Counted from the first letter of the stretch, positions 17,380-27,832 are shown. The stretch: 60,653 bases of DNA from an uncultured Acetatifactor sp. (GCA_947581865.1 CANPWA010000021.1:1-60653), one strand, 5' to 3'. Notes: a model not told the origin generated them from the sequence alone. Numbers and translations: made by a program.

Positions 17380-17565
17380 TTATACTTCTTCAACTTTCAA
17401 CAAATAACCTACCTTGCGGATCTGTCCTCTGGTGGAGTCATTATCGGGAAGGACAACGGACTGTCCAATCTTGCGCAGACCCATGGATTCCACAGTTGCC
17501 TTATTCTTAGGCACCGCACCGATGGTGGACTTTGCCAGAGTAATCTTTAACTTCTTATCTGCCAT
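17380..17565 (-). CDS. rpmD: Ribosomal protein uL30
   Basis: A 61-residue uL30: KLKITLAKSTIGAVPKNKAT and GLRKIGQSVVLPDNDSTRGQ cover nearly the whole family domain. AAGGAG seven bases upstream supports the ATG at 17565 over an in-frame ATG two codons before it. It binds 23S rRNA near 5S. Confidence 0.96.
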   Translation of the reverse strand: MADKKLKITLAKSTIGAVPKNKATVESMGLRKIGQSVVLPDNDSTRGQIRKVGYLLKVEEV

Positions 17566-17579
17566 GATCATTCTCCTTC

Positions 17580-18089
17580 CTATGCCATTACCTCTTCGAC
17601 GGACTTCCCACGGCTCTTTGCCACTTCTTCGGGAGCCTTCAGCTGGCTAAGACCAAAGATGGTGGCAAGCACAACATTCTGTTTGTTGTTGGAGCCCAGA
17701 GACTTGGTACGAATGTTCTTGATGCCTGCAAGCTCACATACCACACGGGCAGGACCGCCTGCGATGATACCGGTACCTTCGGGAGCCTTCTTGAGCAGTA
17801 CATTGGAAGAACCGTACTTGCCGATAAAGTCATGGGTGATGGAACTGTTCTCATCCAGTGCAACCTTCACAAGATGCTTTATAGCATCTTCCTTACCCTT
17901 GCGGATCGCATCGGGAATTTCCACAGCCTTGCCCAGACCTGCACCCACATAACCGTTGCCGTCGCCCACAACCACTAAAGCGGTGAAACGCATGGTACGA
18001 CCACCCTTTACGGTCTTTGCTACACGCTTGATGGCAACAACCTTATCGGTCAGCTCCAGCTGGCTTGCATCTATGATTGTATGTTTCAT
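17580..18089 (-). CDS. rpsE: Ribosomal protein uS5
   Basis: A 169-residue uS5. The double-stranded-RNA-binding-like N-terminal domain carries [20 protein letters not shown] and [20 protein letters not shown], and the C-terminal domain carries [20 protein letters not shown]. It shapes the mRNA entry channel and decoding fidelity. Confidence 0.97.
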   Translation of the reverse strand: MKHTIIDASQLELTDKVVAIKRVAKTVKGGRTMRFTALVVVGDGNGYVGAGLGKAVEIPDAIRKGKEDAIKHLVKVALDENSSITHDFIGKYGSSNVLLKKAPEGTGIIAGGPARVVCELAGIKNIRTKSLGSNNKQNVVLATIFGLSQLKAPEEVAKSRGKSVEEVMA

Positions 18090-18109
18090 GGTGTATACCT
18101 CTCCCTTTC

Positions 18110-18478
18110 CTAGAATTCCAGACCAGCTTCTCTGGCTGCTTCAGCTAACGCTGCAATCTTACCCTGATATATAAAGCCGCCTCTGTCAAAAACAACTTTA
18201 CTGATACCCTTCTCCACCGCTCTCTTGCCGATCACGGTCCCCAAGTATGCCGCTGCATCAACATTATTGGTCTTCCCCAGCTCTTCCTTGATCGCCTTCT
18301 CAGTGGTGGAAGCCGCAACCAGAGTGTGACCAACGGTATCGTCGATAATTTGAGCATACATATGATTATTGCTTCTGAATACTGCGAGACGGGGTCTCTC
18401 GGCAGTGCCACTGAAGCGGTTACGAATTCTCATGTGCTTTTTAACACGAACTTTTTGTCTTGATTCTTTACTAACCAT
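18110..18478 (-). CDS. rplR: Ribosomal protein uL18
   Basis: A 122-residue uL18 with a basic N-terminus ([19 protein letters not shown]) and the core [20 protein letters not shown] and [20 protein letters not shown]. It binds 5S rRNA with L5. AAGGAG at nine bases supports the start at 18478. Confidence 0.96.
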   Translation of the reverse strand: MVSKESRQKVRVKKHMRIRNRFSGTAERPRLAVFRSNNHMYAQIIDDTVGHTLVAASTTEKAIKEELGKTNNVDAAAYLGTVIGKRAVEKGISKVVFDRGGFIYQGKIAALAEAAREAGLEF

Positions 18479-18498
18479 CTTCATACTCTCCTTATCTG

Positions 18499-19038
18499 TT
18501 ATTTCTTACCGGTCTTACCGACTTTGCGTCTGATCGTCTCGTCAACATACTTGATACCCTTACCCTTGTAAGGTTCCGGTCTTCTCTTGTCTCTGATCTC
18601 TGCGGCAAACTGACCGACCTTTTCCTTGTCAATTCCCTTTACGGTAATAATATTTCCTTCAACAGTGGTCTCGATACCTGCAGGATCCTCCATCTCAACG
18701 GGATGAGAATAACCCAGGCTTAAGGTCAGCTTCTTGCCTGCCTTCGCAGCTCTGTAACCCACACCGTTCACCTCGAGCTTCTTCTCATAACCGGAGGTAA
18801 CACCCTGAACCATATTATTGATCAGGGTCCTGGTGAGACCGTGCAGGGATTTCATCTTCTTTAAGTCATTGGGTCTGTTTACTACGATCTCTGCGCCTTC
18901 AGCCTTGATTTCCATCTCGGCAGGCAGTACTCTCTCCAGAGTACCCTTGGGACCTTTGACGGTCACTTTATTATTTTCTGCGATCTCCACAGTGACGCCT
19001 GCGGGAACCGCGATTGGCATTCTTCCTATACGCGACAT
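18499..19038 (-). CDS. rplF: Ribosomal protein uL6
   Basis: A 179-residue uL6 of two repeated beta domains: [20 protein letters not shown] begins the first, and the C-terminal domain ends [20 protein letters not shown]. It lies near the sarcin-ricin loop. AGGAGG before the ATG at 19038 sets the start; nine codons of in-frame sequence upstream are not conserved. Confidence 0.97.
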   Translation of the reverse strand: MSRIGRMPIAVPAGVTVEIAENNKVTVKGPKGTLERVLPAEMEIKAEGAEIVVNRPNDLKKMKSLHGLTRTLINNMVQGVTSGYEKKLEVNGVGYRAAKAGKKLTLSLGYSHPVEMEDPAGIETTVEGNIITVKGIDKEKVGQFAAEIRDKRRPEPYKGKGIKYVDETIRRKVGKTGKK

Positions 19039-19088
19039 GCCCGTACCTCCTATATAATGTTTCAATCAAATTATTACTTTACGTCCCG

Positions 19089-19490
19089 TTACCATACAAA
19101 AGCAAGTACCTCGCCGCCAACCTGCAGCTCTCTTGCCTTCCTGTCAGTCACCACGCCCTGGTTGGTGGAAATGATCGCAATGCCAAGTCCGCCGAGAACC
19201 TTGGGCAGCTCCTCCTTGCCGGCATAAACGCGCAGACCGGGTTTGGAGATCCTCTTGATACCGGAGATGATCTTCTCATTCTTGTCAGCGCCGTACTTCA
19301 GGGTGATATGAATGGTCTTGTAGCTTCCGTCATCAATAATGTCATACTTTTTAATATAACCTTCCTCCAGAAGAATCTCTGCGATAGCGAGCTTCATTTT
19401 GGAAGAGGGAACATCAACTGTGTCATGTTTTGCAGTGTTTGCATTACGGATTCTTGTAAGCATATCTGCAATAGGATCGCTCATTGTCAT
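19089..19490 (-). CDS. rpsH: Ribosomal protein uS8
   Basis: A 133-residue uS8: [20 protein letters not shown] at the N-terminus and the RNA-binding C-terminal [20 protein letters not shown] with [14 protein letters not shown]. In E. coli, S8 binds spc mRNA and represses the operon; the equivalent site here was not looked for in detail. GGAGG lies ten bases before the ATG. Confidence 0.97.
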   Translation of the reverse strand: MTMSDPIADMLTRIRNANTAKHDTVDVPSSKMKLAIAEILLEEGYIKKYDIIDDGSYKTIHITLKYGADKNEKIISGIKRISKPGLRVYAGKEELPKVLGGLGIAIISTNQGVVTDRKARELQVGGEVLAFVW

Positions 19491-19534
19491 TTTGTGACTT
19501 CCTCCTTTATTTCTATCACTACTAATACCGCAGC

Positions 19535-19720
19535 CTACCAGCTTGCTTTCTTCACGCCGGGAATCTCGCCCTTGTATGCCAGTTCACGGAAGCAAACTCT
19601 GCAGATTCCGTATTTTCTCAGAACTGAATGTGGACGACCACAAATATTGCAGCGGGTGTAAGCCTGAGTGGAAAATCTGGGTTTGCGCTGCTGTTTGATT
19701 TTCATTGATGTCTTTGCCAT
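19535..19720 (-). CDS. rpsZ: Ribosomal protein uS14, zinc-binding type
   Basis: A 61-residue uS14 of the short zinc type: [20 protein letters not shown] and the following C give the two CxxC pairs. It joins the 30S head. The short zinc form is usual in Firmicutes, which may also carry a longer zinc-free paralog elsewhere for zinc limitation. Confidence 0.97.
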   Translation of the reverse strand: MAKTSMKIKQQRKPRFSTQAYTRCNICGRPHSVLRKYGICRVCFRELAYKGEIPGVKKASW

Positions 19721-19737
19721 CAGAATTTACCTCCTTA

Positions 19738-20277
19738 TTATTTTGCGAAGGGCATGTTGAACAGAGTCAACAGCTCGCGCGCTTCTTCGTCGGTCTTTGC
19801 AGTGGTTACAAAGATAACATCCATCCCGCGGGTCTTGTCAATCTTGTCATACTCGATCTCGGGGAAGATGAACTGCTCTTTGATACCGAGAGCATAGTTT
19901 CCTCTGCCGTCGAAAGCGTTGGGATTGACGCCTCTGAAGTCACGCACACGGGGCAGCGCCAGATTCACCAGGCGGTCGAGGAACTCATACATTTTTTCCC
20001 CGCGCAGGGTCGTCTTGCAGCCGATAGCCATACCTTCACGGATCTTGAAGTTAGCCACGGAATTCTTTGCTCTGGTGAGGACAGCCTTCTGACCGGTGAT
20101 GATCTCCATGTCGGAAACCGCATTCTCAAGAACTTTCGCATTGTCCTTTGCCTCACCGACACCCATGTTGATGACAATCTTGTCGAGCTTGGGAACTTCC
20201 ATCACATTCTTGTAGCCGAACTTTTTGGTCAATGCAGCTACAATTTCGTTATAATATAAATCTTTCAGTCTTGCCAC
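19738..20277 (-). CDS. rplE: Ribosomal protein uL5
   Basis: A 179-residue uL5: [40 protein letters not shown] and [20 protein letters not shown] are all conserved. It contacts 5S rRNA and the P-site tRNA elbow. Normal length and position after rplX. Confidence 0.97.
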   Translation of the reverse strand: MARLKDLYYNEIVAALTKKFGYKNVMEVPKLDKIVINMGVGEAKDNAKVLENAVSDMEIITGQKAVLTRAKNSVANFKIREGMAIGCKTTLRGEKMYEFLDRLVNLALPRVRDFRGVNPNAFDGRGNYALGIKEQFIFPEIEYDKIDKTRGMDVIFVTTAKTDEEARELLTLFNMPFAK

Positions 20278-20300
20278 GATTCTTTCCTCCTTCCCATTGA

Positions 20301-20612
20301 TCAGTCGATCACTTCGCCGGTAGCCTTGGCGTAGCGGACTTTCTTGTCGCCTTCCATCCGGAAACCGACTCTGGTGGTCTTGCCCTTTACGACAAGCATC
20401 ACATTGGAAATATCAATAGGAGCTTCCTTCTCGACGATACCGCCGTTGGGATTTCCCTGAGAAGGCTTCTGGTGTTTGGTGATCTTATTGATGCCCTCCA
20501 CCAGAACCTTGTGGTTCTTTGCGTCTACAGAGAGAACTTTTCCCTCTGCGCCATTGTCTTTACCGGCGATCACCCTCACGGTGTCACCCTTCTTAATCTT
20601 CATCGTTGACAT
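20301..20612 (-). CDS. rplX: Ribosomal protein uL24
   Basis: A 103-residue uL24 with an N-terminal KOW motif ([20 protein letters not shown]). It is an early assembly initiator at the tunnel exit. AGGAGG six bases before the ATG at 20612 supports that start rather than the ATG three codons later. Confidence 0.96.
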   Translation of the reverse strand: MSTMKIKKGDTVRVIAGKDNGAEGKVLSVDAKNHKVLVEGINKITKHQKPSQGNPNGGIVEKEAPIDISNVMLVVKGKTTRVGFRMEGDKKVRYAKATGEVID

Positions 20613-20623
20613 ATGGCACCTCC

Positions 20624-20992
20624 TTATAATACTTCAGGAGCCAGAGAAACGATCTTCATGAACTGTTTCTCTCGAAGCTCTCTTGCAACCGGCCCAAAGA
20701 TACGGGTTCCTCTGGGGGTCTTGTCATCTTTTATGATCACTGCTGCATTCTCATCGAATCTGATGTAGGAACCGTCCTTGCGGCGCGCACCCTTCACGGT
20801 GCGGACCACAACTGCCTTCACCACATCGCCTTTCTTTACAACGCCGCCTGGTGTTGCGTCTTTAACGGAAGCAACAATCACATCGCCGATCTGTGCATAT
20901 CTTCTTGTAGAGCCGCCCATAACACGGATGCAAAGCAGCTCTTTGGCACCGGTATTATCAGCGACCTTAAGTCTTGTCTCCTGCTGAACCAT
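20624..20992 (-). CDS. rplN: Ribosomal protein uL14
   Basis: A 122-residue uL14 beginning [20 protein letters not shown], with [20 protein letters not shown] and the closing [16 protein letters not shown]. It forms inter-subunit bridges and is the docking site of the silencing factor RsfS. Length and context are normal. Confidence 0.98.
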   Translation of the reverse strand: MVQQETRLKVADNTGAKELLCIRVMGGSTRRYAQIGDVIVASVKDATPGGVVKKGDVVKAVVVRTVKGARRKDGSYIRFDENAAVIIKDDKTPRGTRIFGPVARELREKQFMKIVSLAPEVL

Positions 20993-21003
20993 GATCTAAC
21001 CTC

Positions 21004-21258
21004 CTATTTCACTTTCTCCGTGATCTCTACCAATCTCCATCTCTTGTCCTTGGACAGGGGTCTTGTCTCCATCACTTTAACGGTATCGCCGATGCTGCAC
21101 TCGTTATTCTCGTCATGTGCCTTCAGCTTGTAGGTTCTCTTCACGATCTTGTTGTAGAGGGGATGCTTTACATGATCCTCAATGGCTACAACGATCGTTT
21201 TATCCATCTTATTGCTAACAACCTTGCCGATACGTGTCTTTCTCAGATTTCTTTCCAC
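21004..21258 (-). CDS. rpsQ: Ribosomal protein uS17
   Basis: An 84-residue uS17, an OB fold binding 16S helix 11: [20 protein letters not shown] and [18 protein letters not shown]. The start is GTG at 21258, with AAAGGAG seven bases upstream. The frame stays open into the upstream repeat, but that part shows no homology. The spacer before it holds a 17-bp tandem repeat. Confidence 0.96.
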   Translation of the reverse strand: MERNLRKTRIGKVVSNKMDKTIVVAIEDHVKHPLYNKIVKRTYKLKAHDENNECSIGDTVKVMETRPLSKDKRWRLVEITEKVK

Positions 21259-21330
21259 GATGATTCTCCTTTCAACTTTTTGTATCTGGCAAATCGGGAT
21301 ACAATCTGCCAGAATTGTCAAGGCAATCTC

Positions 21331-21386
21331 TATGCCTTTGCAATCCCTATGCCTTTGCAATCCCTATGCCTTTGCAATCCCTATGC
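21331..21386. repeat. 17-bp tandem repeat between rpmC and rpsQ
   Basis: The unit TATGCCTTTGCAATCCC occurs three times without change at 21331, 21348 and 21365, followed by TATGC at 21382 and preceded by a related GCAATCTC. The array touches the rpmC stop codon and fills part of the spacer to rpsQ. Exact copies inside an essential operon suggest recent slippage and possible variation in copy number between strains. Confidence 0.9.
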
Positions 21387-21584
21387 TCTTGCCTTCTCAG
21401 TGATGACAGTCTGAATACGTGCAATATTTCTTCTGACTTCCTTGATCCTTGCAGTATTGTCCAACTGATTGGTTGCGTTCTGGAATCTCAAATTGAAAAG
21501 TTCTTTTTTGGCTGCCACCAGCTCAGCATTGAGCTCTGCCTCGGACTTGGTCTTCAACTCTTTCATATACTCTGTAGATTTCAT
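21381..21584 (-). CDS. rpmC: Ribosomal protein uL29
   Basis: A 67-residue uL29, two helices: [20 protein letters not shown] and [20 protein letters not shown]. It lies at the tunnel exit next to L23, where trigger factor and SRP dock. The start overlaps the rplP stop by one base. Its last codons merge with the 17-bp repeat array. Confidence 0.96.
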   Translation of the reverse strand: MKSTEYMKELKTKSEAELNAELVAAKKELFNLRFQNATNQLDNTARIKEVRRNIARIQTVITEKARA

Positions 21585-22012
21585 TATGATACACCGCCTT
21601 CCAAATCTGCCTTAGAAACAATTTTGCACTTACAGGGGAGCTTGTGCATAGCCAGACGAAGCGCCTCGCGTGCCGACTCCTCGGGAACGCCGGCGATCTC
21701 AAACATAACACGTCCGGGCTTCACAACTGCCACCCAGTACTCCAGGGTACCCTTACCGGAACCCATACGGGTCTCAGCAGGTTTTGCTGTCACGGGCTTA
21801 TCCGGGAAAATCTTGATCCATACTTTACCGGTACGCTTTGTGTAACGGGTCAGAGCGATACGGGCTGCCTCGATCTGATTTGATTTGATCCAACAGGGCT
21901 CAGTGGCCACCAGACCATACTCACCGTAGGTGAGGGTGTTGCCGCGCAGAGCCTTTCCGGCCATCGTGCCGCGGAACTGTTTACGACGCTTTACTCTCTT
22001 AGGCATTAACAT
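21584..22012 (-). CDS. rplP: Ribosomal protein uL16
   Basis: A 142-residue uL16: [20 protein letters not shown] at the start and [20 protein letters not shown] near the end. It contacts the A-site tRNA elbow and is essential for peptidyl transfer. The start shares one base with the rpsC stop (TAATG), indicating coupling. Confidence 0.97.
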   Translation of the reverse strand: MLMPKRVKRRKQFRGTMAGKALRGNTLTYGEYGLVATEPCWIKSNQIEAARIALTRYTKRTGKVWIKIFPDKPVTAKPAETRMGSGKGTLEYWVAVVKPGRVMFEIAGVPEESAREALRLAMHKLPCKCKIVSKADLEGGVS

Positions 22013-22671
22013 TATTTATCGCCCCCTTCCTCTTGATTTCCTTTCGTGGGAAGTATCTCGCCTTTGTAGATCCAAACTTTTACTCCAACCTTGCCATAGG
22101 TGGTATCCGCCTCGGCAAAACCGTAATCAATGTCTGCCCGGAGGGTCTGAAGGGGAATGGTTCCCTCGCTGTAGAACTCGCTTCTGGCGATGTCCGCACC
22201 ACCCAGACGGCCTGCACATGCAGCCTTGATCCCCAGAGCGCCTGCCTTCATGGTCCTGCCCATGCAGGACTTCACCGCACGTCTGTAAGACACACGGTTC
22301 TCCAGCTGCTGAGCGATATTCTCCGCCACAAGCTGTGCGTCTCTGTCCGGTCTCTTGATCTCCTTGATGTCGATCAGAACCTTCTTATCGGTCATCTTTG
22401 CAAGCTCATTTTTGGTGATCTCGATCTCCGCGCCGCCTTTACCGATCACGACACCGGGCTTTGCAGTGTAAAGAATCACCTTTACTCTGTCGGATGCCCT
22501 CTCGATCTCAATCTTGGATACACCTGCGCTGTATAATTTTTTCTTCAGATATTTTCTGATTTCATGGTCCTCCGCAAGATACTCTGCAAACTCGCCTTCC
22601 GCATACCATTTGGAATCCCAATCTTTAATAATGCCGACTCTCAGACCATGAGGATTAACTTTCTGTCCCAT
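22012..22671 (-). CDS. rpsC: Ribosomal protein uS3
   Basis: A 219-residue uS3. [20 protein letters not shown] opens the protein. The KH domain shows [11 protein letters not shown], and the C-terminal domain [20 protein letters not shown]. It guards the mRNA entry channel and has helicase activity there. Normal length. Confidence 0.98.
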   Translation of the reverse strand: MGQKVNPHGLRVGIIKDWDSKWYAEGEFAEYLAEDHEIRKYLKKKLYSAGVSKIEIERASDRVKVILYTAKPGVVIGKGGAEIEITKNELAKMTDKKVLIDIKEIKRPDRDAQLVAENIAQQLENRVSYRRAVKSCMGRTMKAGALGIKAACAGRLGGADIARSEFYSEGTIPLQTLRADIDYGFAEADTTYGKVGVKVWIYKGEILPTKGNQEEGGDK

Positions 22672-22688
22672 TTGTATTCGCTCCTTTC

Positions 22689-23078
22689 TTACTTCTTCTC
22701 ATCAAGCACGATGGTGATGTGGCTCATTCTCTTTTCGATTCTGTAAGCTCTGCCCCGTGCTCTGGGCTGAACACGCTTCATGGTCGGTCCCTTATTTGCA
22801 TAACACTCTGCAATATAAAGGTTCTCGGTGTTCATACCGTTGTTGTTCTCAGCGTTAGCGATCGCTGACTGGAGCAACTTCTTGATGATGCTGGAAGCGT
22901 ATCTGGGATTGTACTCCAGAATAGCCAGTGCCGTCTGCACATTCTTTCCTCTGATGGCATCCAGCACGAAGCAAGCCTTCTGAACGGATACTCTTGCGTA
23001 AGACAGCTTTGCGGAAGGTCTGGTATCCTTCTGCGCATTTCTCTCTCTCTTGATTTGGGATCTATGTCCTTTAGCCAT
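22689..23078 (-). CDS. rplV: Ribosomal protein uL22
   Basis: A 129-residue uL22, about 15-20 residues longer than the Bacillus protein because of a basic N-terminal extension ([20 protein letters not shown]). The core [20 protein letters not shown] and the tunnel-lining loop with [19 protein letters not shown] are intact. AAGGAGG precedes the start. The 171 bases between it and rpsS hold short hairpins (GTGGTC/GACCAC, GCCC/GGGC) but no gene. Confidence 0.97.
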   Translation of the reverse strand: MAKGHRSQIKRERNAQKDTRPSAKLSYARVSVQKACFVLDAIRGKNVQTALAILEYNPRYASSIIKKLLQSAIANAENNNGMNTENLYIAECYANKGPTMKRVQPRARGRAYRIEKRMSHITIVLDEKK

Positions 23079-23249
23079 AGATATTGTCCTCCTTTTCAGA
23101 CTGTGTCAAAACGCATCCGCTACGGCGCCGCACGCCGCAGTATGGACCGAAGCTTTATGCTTCCCCGACGCGCCCTCCCGGGCAGCGCTGCGTTTGTAGC
23201 TGCTAAAATTATCTTTTTCACATCTTTGCCGTGGTCAAGAGACCACTGC

Positions 23250-23531
23250 TTACCTTACTTTAGACTTTTTCTCGTCTTTTCCATGACCCCTGTAGGTTCT
23301 GGTGGCAACGAACTCGCCGAGTTTGTGCCCTACCATATCCTCAGTCACATATACGGGAACATGCTTCCTTCCGTCGTGAACAGCGATCGTATGCCCCACA
23401 AAGGAAGGGAAAATTGTTGAGCGGCGGGACCAGGTCTTAATGACCTGTTTCTGTCCTGCTGCATTTAAAGCATCCACTTTCTTAAGCAGGCTTGCGTCTG
23501 CGAAAGGTCCTTTTTTCAGTGATCTAGCCAT
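23250..23531 (-). CDS. rpsS: Ribosomal protein uS19
   Basis: A 93-residue uS19: [20 protein letters not shown], the central [20 protein letters not shown] and the C-terminal [12 protein letters not shown]. It sits in the 30S head with S13. The ATG at 23531 follows GAGGAGG; earlier in-frame codons are not conserved. Confidence 0.97.
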   Translation of the reverse strand: MARSLKKGPFADASLLKKVDALNAAGQKQVIKTWSRRSTIFPSFVGHTIAVHDGRKHVPVYVTEDMVGHKLGEFVATRTYRGHGKDEKKSKVR

Positions 23532-23547
23532 TGTTCTTCCTCCTCGA

Positions 23548-24390
23548 TTACTTGATTGCTCTGCCGTCACGGCGTCTTACGATCAGCTTGTTGGAAGCCT
23601 TTTTCTTCTTGCGGGTCTTCAGACCGAGAGCAGGCTTGCCCCAGGGAGTGGAAGGACCGGGACGTCCGATACCGGTCTTACCCTCACCACCGCCATGAGG
23701 ATGGTCGTTGGGGTTCATAACGGAACCGCGGACGGTAGGACGGATGCCCATGTGACGTTTCCGTCCGGCCTTGCCGAGATTGATCAGATTGTGGTCACCG
23801 TTTCCTACGATGCCGATCGTTGCGCGGCAGACAAGAGGAACCATTCTCATCTCGCCGGAGGGAAGACGCAGAGTTGCATACTTGCCTTCCTTTGCCATCA
23901 GCTGCGCACTGTTGCCGGCAGAACGGACCATCTGACCGCCCTTGCCGGGATACAGTTCAATGTTGTGAACCTGGGCGCCGACAGGAATCTCGGAGAGAGG
24001 CAGGCAGTTGCCGACTCTCACCTCCGCCTCGGGGCCGTTCATGACTTTCATGCCGTCGGTCAGTCCCTCGGGAGCGATGATATATGCCTTCTCGCCGTCT
24101 GCATAGCAGATCAGAGCAATATTGGCGCTTCTGTTGGGGTCATACTCGATACCGATTACGGTCGCGGGGATGCCGTCCTTGTTTCTCTTGAAATCGATGA
24201 TCCTGTATTTTCTCCTGGAACCACCGCCATGATGTCTCACAGTGATCTTACCCTGATTGTTACGACCTGCATGTTTCTTCAGAGAAGTACAAAGGCTCTT
24301 TTCGGGAGAAGTCTTTGTGATCTCTGCGAAATCAGAACTGGTCATATTTCTTCTGGAGGGTGTATAGGGATTATATGTCTTAATACCCAT
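23548..24390 (-). CDS. rplB: Ribosomal protein uL2
   Basis: A 280-residue uL2, the largest and most conserved 50S protein near the peptidyl transferase centre. [16 protein letters not shown] starts it and [20 protein letters not shown] near the C-terminus carries the conserved histidine region; the last residues are strongly basic. Length normal. Confidence 0.98.
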   Translation of the reverse strand: MGIKTYNPYTPSRRNMTSSDFAEITKTSPEKSLCTSLKKHAGRNNQGKITVRHHGGGSRRKYRIIDFKRNKDGIPATVIGIEYDPNRSANIALICYADGEKAYIIAPEGLTDGMKVMNGPEAEVRVGNCLPLSEIPVGAQVHNIELYPGKGGQMVRSAGNSAQLMAKEGKYATLRLPSGEMRMVPLVCRATIGIVGNGDHNLINLGKAGRKRHMGIRPTVRGSVMNPNDHPHGGGEGKTGIGRPGPSTPWGKPALGLKTRKKKKASNKLIVRRRDGRAIK

Positions 24391-24485
24391 TGCTTTATCT
24401 CCTTTTCTCTTGACTTTTTGCGCGGCTTCTGTCTACGCCGCATACTTAAATCTTCCTAAATCTTCAGACCCGGATAAAGAATTCA

Positions 24486-24785
24486 TCATAATCCGGCGAA
24501 AATCTCAATCTCTTTGCTGTCAGCCGTAAGCTGTACGATCGCCTTCTTGGTCTTTGCAGTCTTCCCCACAACCATGCCGCGTCTCTTCTTCTTGCCGTCC
24601 ATGTTCATGGTGTTGACTTTCTGAACCTTGGTGCCCTCGAACATTTTCTCGACTGCCTCTTTGATCTGAGACTTGTTTGCCTCGGGATGAACCAGAAAAG
24701 TATATTTCTTCTCGCCCATGCCGGCCATGCTCTTCTCAGTGATGACCGGTTTGAGGATCACGTCATAGTATTTAATGTCTGCCAT
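24486..24785 (-). CDS. rplW: Ribosomal protein uL23
   Basis: A 99-residue uL23: [40 protein letters not shown] and [14 protein letters not shown]. It is the main docking protein for trigger factor and SRP at the tunnel exit. It overlaps the last base of rplD. Confidence 0.97.
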   Translation of the reverse strand: MADIKYYDVILKPVITEKSMAGMGEKKYTFLVHPEANKSQIKEAVEKMFEGTKVQKVNTMNMDGKKKRRGMVVGKTAKTKKAIVQLTADSKEIEIFAGL

Positions 24786-25405
24786 TATGCGTACACCTCC
24801 TCGATCTTCGCCACAGCATCCTTAGTCAGGACAACTGTCTTGGCCTTCATAATATCATACACATTTATCTCATTTACCAGGCTGGTGTTCACATCCGCTA
24901 CGTTCCTTGCAGACATAACCACGTTCTCATCGTTCTCCGCGATCACAACCAGCCCCTTTGCAACCTTCAGATTGTTCATCACGTTCACAAAGTTCTTTGT
25001 CTTGATCGCATCAAACTTCAGCTCATCAAGCACGATAAGGCTGCTGTTTGCCACCTTGTCGCTGAGAGCGGACTTCAAAGCTGCCCTCTTCTCTTTCTTG
25101 TTGAGTTTGAAAGAATAATCCCTGGGCACGGGAGCGAAGACCATACCGCCTCCGGTCCACTGGGGAGACCGGGTGGAACCCTGTCTTGCATGACCGGTCT
25201 CTTTTTGTCTCCAGGGCTTTCTTCCGCCGCCGGATACCTCGGAACGGGTCTTTGCCTTCTGGGTACCCTGACGATTATTTGCAAGCTGCTGCACAACTGC
25301 CATGTGTACCAGGTGCTCGTTTACCTTCACCCCGAACACTGCATCATTCAATTCGATTGTGCCGACTTCCTTGCCTTCCATATTATATACAGATACATTT
25401 GCCAT
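24785..25405 (-). CDS. rplD: Ribosomal protein uL4
   Basis: A 206-residue uL4: [20 protein letters not shown], the tunnel loop with [20 protein letters not shown] and [20 protein letters not shown]. It is an assembly initiator and, in E. coli, the repressor of the S10 operon. I chose the ATG at 25405, which follows AGGAGG; 11 upstream in-frame residues are not conserved. Confidence 0.97.
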   Translation of the reverse strand: MANVSVYNMEGKEVGTIELNDAVFGVKVNEHLVHMAVVQQLANNRQGTQKAKTRSEVSGGGRKPWRQKETGHARQGSTRSPQWTGGGMVFAPVPRDYSFKLNKKEKRAALKSALSDKVANSSLIVLDELKFDAIKTKNFVNVMNNLKVAKGLVVIAENDENVVMSARNVADVNTSLVNEINVYDIMKAKTVVLTKDAVAKIEEVYA

Positions 25406-25447
25406 CTGATTGGGCCTCCTTTCGCCGCACGTCCGCAAGACGCGCTT

Positions 25448-26119
25448 TTATGCTTCTACTCTCGTGGTCTCTTTGATGGTTACCAACGCCTTCTTCGCTC
25501 CGGGCACTGCCCCCTTCACCAGAAGAAGATTCTTCTCGGCATCCACCCTCACAACCTCAAGGTTCTGAACAGTTACCTTTACGCAGCCCATATGACCGGG
25601 CATTCCCTTGCCCTTGAATACACGGCTGGGGGAGGAACATGCGCCGTTGGAACCCTGATGACGATGGAACTTGGAACCGTGTTTCATGGGTCCTCTGTGC
25701 TGTCCCAGTCTCTTGATCGCGCCCTGGAAACCTTTACCTTTGGAGATTGCAGTCGCATCAACCTTATCGCCGTTTGCGAAGATATCCGCTTTGATCTCTG
25801 CGCCCAAGCTGTACTCTCCCGCGTTCTCGAATTTGAACTCTCTCACATATCTCTTGGAGCTTACGCCGGCTTTCTTGAAATGCCCCTGCTCAGCCTTGTT
25901 CACACCATGTCTATGAATCATGGTCTTGCCGTCGTCGGCATATCTGTCCTTCTTGTCCACAAAACCTACCTGAACTGCGCTGTAGCCGTCATTCTCCACT
26001 GTCTTCACCTGAGTCACCACGCAGGGACCCGCCTGAAGTACGGTGACAGGGATCAGGCTGCCGTCCTCGCCAAAAATCTGAGTCATTCCGACTTTTGTTG
26101 CCAAAATTGCTTTCTTCAT
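25448..26119 (-). CDS. rplC: Ribosomal protein uL3
   Basis: A 223-residue uL3, about 14 residues longer than in Bacillus. [40 protein letters not shown] and [20 protein letters not shown] are conserved; the last includes the loop reaching the peptidyl transferase centre. Position after rpsJ is standard; the 95-base spacer shows no gene. Confidence 0.97.
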   Translation of the reverse strand: MKKAILATKVGMTQIFGEDGSLIPVTVLQAGPCVVTQVKTVENDGYSAVQVGFVDKKDRYADDGKTMIHRHGVNKAEQGHFKKAGVSSKRYVREFKFENAGEYSLGAEIKADIFANGDKVDATAISKGKGFQGAIKRLGQHRGPMKHGSKFHRHQGSNGACSSPSRVFKGKGMPGHMGCVKVTVQNLEVVRVDAEKNLLLVKGAVPGAKKALVTIKETTRVEA

Positions 26120-26214
26120 TTTCTACCTCCGTTTCGTTCTACATAGCGGACCAGTCTCTTACGTTGCCAAAGCCATGCCCAAGAGTCTGTTCATACGTCT
26201 AAGTAGAGGTTTGT

Positions 26215-26532
26215 TTATTTGTTCTTCATTTTGATGTCGATATATACACCGGCAGGCATTTCCAGTCTCTGCAGCGCATCAACTGTCTTCTGCGTGGGTG
26301 CGATGATATCGATGAGTCTCTTATGAGTTCTCTGCTCAAACTGCTCTCTGGAGTCCTTGTACTTGTGTACGGCTCTCAGGATCGTAACAACTTCCTTCTT
26401 GGTGGGAAGGGGAACGGGACCGCTCACCTGGGAACCGTTCTTCTTTACTGTTTCGATGATCTTTTTGGCAGACGCATCCACAAGCTGATGCTCATAAGCC
26501 TTCAGGGTGATTCTCATTACTTGACTTGCCAT
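26215..26532 (-). CDS. rpsJ: Ribosomal protein uS10
   Basis: A 105-residue uS10 and NusE transcription factor: [40 protein letters not shown] and [20 protein letters not shown]. First gene of the cluster. The ATG at 26532 lies 11 bases after AGGAGG; an ATG five codons later is an alternative. A leader of about 310 nt precedes it. Confidence 0.97.
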   Translation of the reverse strand: MASQVMRITLKAYEHQLVDASAKKIIETVKKNGSQVSGPVPLPTKKEVVTILRAVHKYKDSREQFEQRTHKRLIDIIAPTQKTVDALQRLEMPAGVYIDIKMKNK

Positions 26533-26846
26533 AAAAAAAGTCGCCTCCTTTTCGCACTTTTGGTTCAAAGCAGCTATCCTTCCGGACAGGTTCCTGCTTT
26601 TAGTACGACAAGCGGTGACTGTACACTCTCCCGTGTGTGTCCCAAATCCTTAGCAACGTAATCCAGATCCAAAACCTACACGTCGTTTCTGCCCTCGGGC
26701 AGACTTGTAAAGGAATTTCCGAAGGAAATCCTTTTGGTACAGTGACTTGTCGTCAGTTTCCTAACTTGACATTCGCTCCACGGAAAACCTGATAACCATT
26801 GCTGATTACCAGCAACCTCACGCTTCACAGCTATCATGTCACAGCA
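26533..26846 (-). promoter_or_regulatory. Long structured leader of the S10 operon
   Basis: From the start site near 26846 to rpsJ the transcript carries about 310 untranslated nt. Visible stems include TTGCTG/CAGCAA (about 26799-26815), a strong hairpin with a TTCG loop at 26709-26734 (AAAGGA...TCCTTT arms) and TCTGCC/GGCAGA near 26689-26705. There is no T-run terminator. A 61-codon open frame inside has no ribosome site. The length and folding suggest growth-rate or ribosomal-protein control, but I cannot assign a known leader class. Confidence 0.5.
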
Positions 26847-26852
26847 AAAACT

Positions 26853-26881
26853 AGTATACATAAGACTTTCCGACTTTGCAA
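26853..26881 (-). promoter_or_regulatory. Promoter of the S10-spc-alpha cluster
   Basis: TTGCAA (26876-26881) and TATACT (26853-26858) on the minus strand are 17 bases apart. An A/T-rich stretch directly upstream (about 26882-26940) could act as an UP element. Confidence 0.82.
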
Positions 26882-26937
26882 GACTTTTTTTTCAAGAATT
26901 GTATTTTTTTTGTATTTTTTTCCATACAATCCGTTTT

Positions 26938-27813
26938 TTATGTATTTTTACATGCTATCATCACGGATGCCGCCAGCACGAGGACGATTCCGGCAACCGC
27001 CCAGGGCTGTAACGCTTCTTTATAATAGAAGGTTCCCACCAGCGTGGTCACAATGGGCTCCAGGGTGGCGAGCACTGCCGCCCTCCCCGGCTCCATATAC
27101 AGCAGCCCCAGCGTATAGAGGGAAAACGACATGGCAGTGGTAAACAAAGCCATACACACCGCGGGAATGAGCAGCACAGGTTCCCGGGCAAAACGCCCTG
27201 CGATATCGGCAATGCTGACAAAAGGCAGCACTCCCGCACAGGCGAGCAGAAAGGTGTAAGCTGTCACGGTCATGGGATGATACCCCTTATCCAGCGCGAA
27301 CCTTCCGAAGATACTGTATAGCCCGTATCCGATTCCAGAGCCCAGCCCCAGCAGGATTCCCGTGACACTGACAGCTTCGGATCCTTCCAGAACACCGCTG
27401 ACGAGCACACATCCCAAAAATGCCATCACCAGCGCCACTGCCCTGCCCCTCCCCAGTCTCTCCCGGAAAAAGAACATGGAGAGCAATGTCACCCACACCG
27501 GCGAAGTATACATCAATATAGACGCAACAGCCGCGGAGGACACTTCCACATTCCGAAAATAGCAATAGCTGAAAAACACAATGCTGAACACGCCGCTGCC
27601 CACAAAACACCAGCCGTCCTTTGGCCTGATCCTGAGCAGATCTTTATTCACAAGGAATAATCCCGGGAACAAAAACAGTACGCTTCCATAAGCCCGGATG
27701 GCCACGATCTCCATGGCCAAAAACCCTGCATCACTCAGGGTGCGCACAAACAGAAATAAAATTCCCCATAAAACGGAAGCGGCAGCCACCAGAAACGGGG
27801 CTGCCTTCCGCAT
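26938..27813 (-). CDS. EamA family drug/metabolite exporter
   Basis: A 291-residue protein with ten predicted helices in two EamA repeats. The first begins AAASVLWGILFLFVRTL, and the second includes GILLGLGSGIGYGLYSIFGR and ends with the repeat motif ATLEPIVTTLVGTFYYKEAL. These transporters export or import small metabolites, often amino acids. AAGGAG six bases before the ATG at 27813 sets the start, which lies inside the 3' end of putP; the two overlap by 21 bases. The substrate is unknown. Confidence 0.85.
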   Translation of the reverse strand: MRKAAPFLVAAASVLWGILFLFVRTLSDAGFLAMEIVAIRAYGSVLFLFPGLFLVNKDLLRIRPKDGWCFVGSGVFSIVFFSYCYFRNVEVSSAAVASILMYTSPVWVTLLSMFFFRERLGRGRAVALVMAFLGCVLVSGVLEGSEAVSVTGILLGLGSGIGYGLYSIFGRFALDKGYHPMTVTAYTFLLACAGVLPFVSIADIAGRFAREPVLLIPAVCMALFTTAMSFSLYTLGLLYMEPGRAAVLATLEPIVTTLVGTFYYKEALQPWAVAGIVLVLAASVMIACKNT

Positions 27814-27832
27814 TGCATTCTCCTTCATATGA

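Noticed and set aside
23079..23249. Possible extra gene between rplV and rpsS
   Set aside because: No frame with a ribosome site; only two short hairpins, so it is kept as a spacer.
26590..26650. Integrase-like peptide [13 protein letters not shown] in the S10 leader
   Set aside because: The frame begins right after a TAG and has no other recombinase motif; it is probably a chance resemblance within a structured leader.
26676..26861. 61-codon frame in the S10 leader
   Set aside because: Its ATG overlaps the -10 box of the promoter, so it cannot be on the transcript in full.
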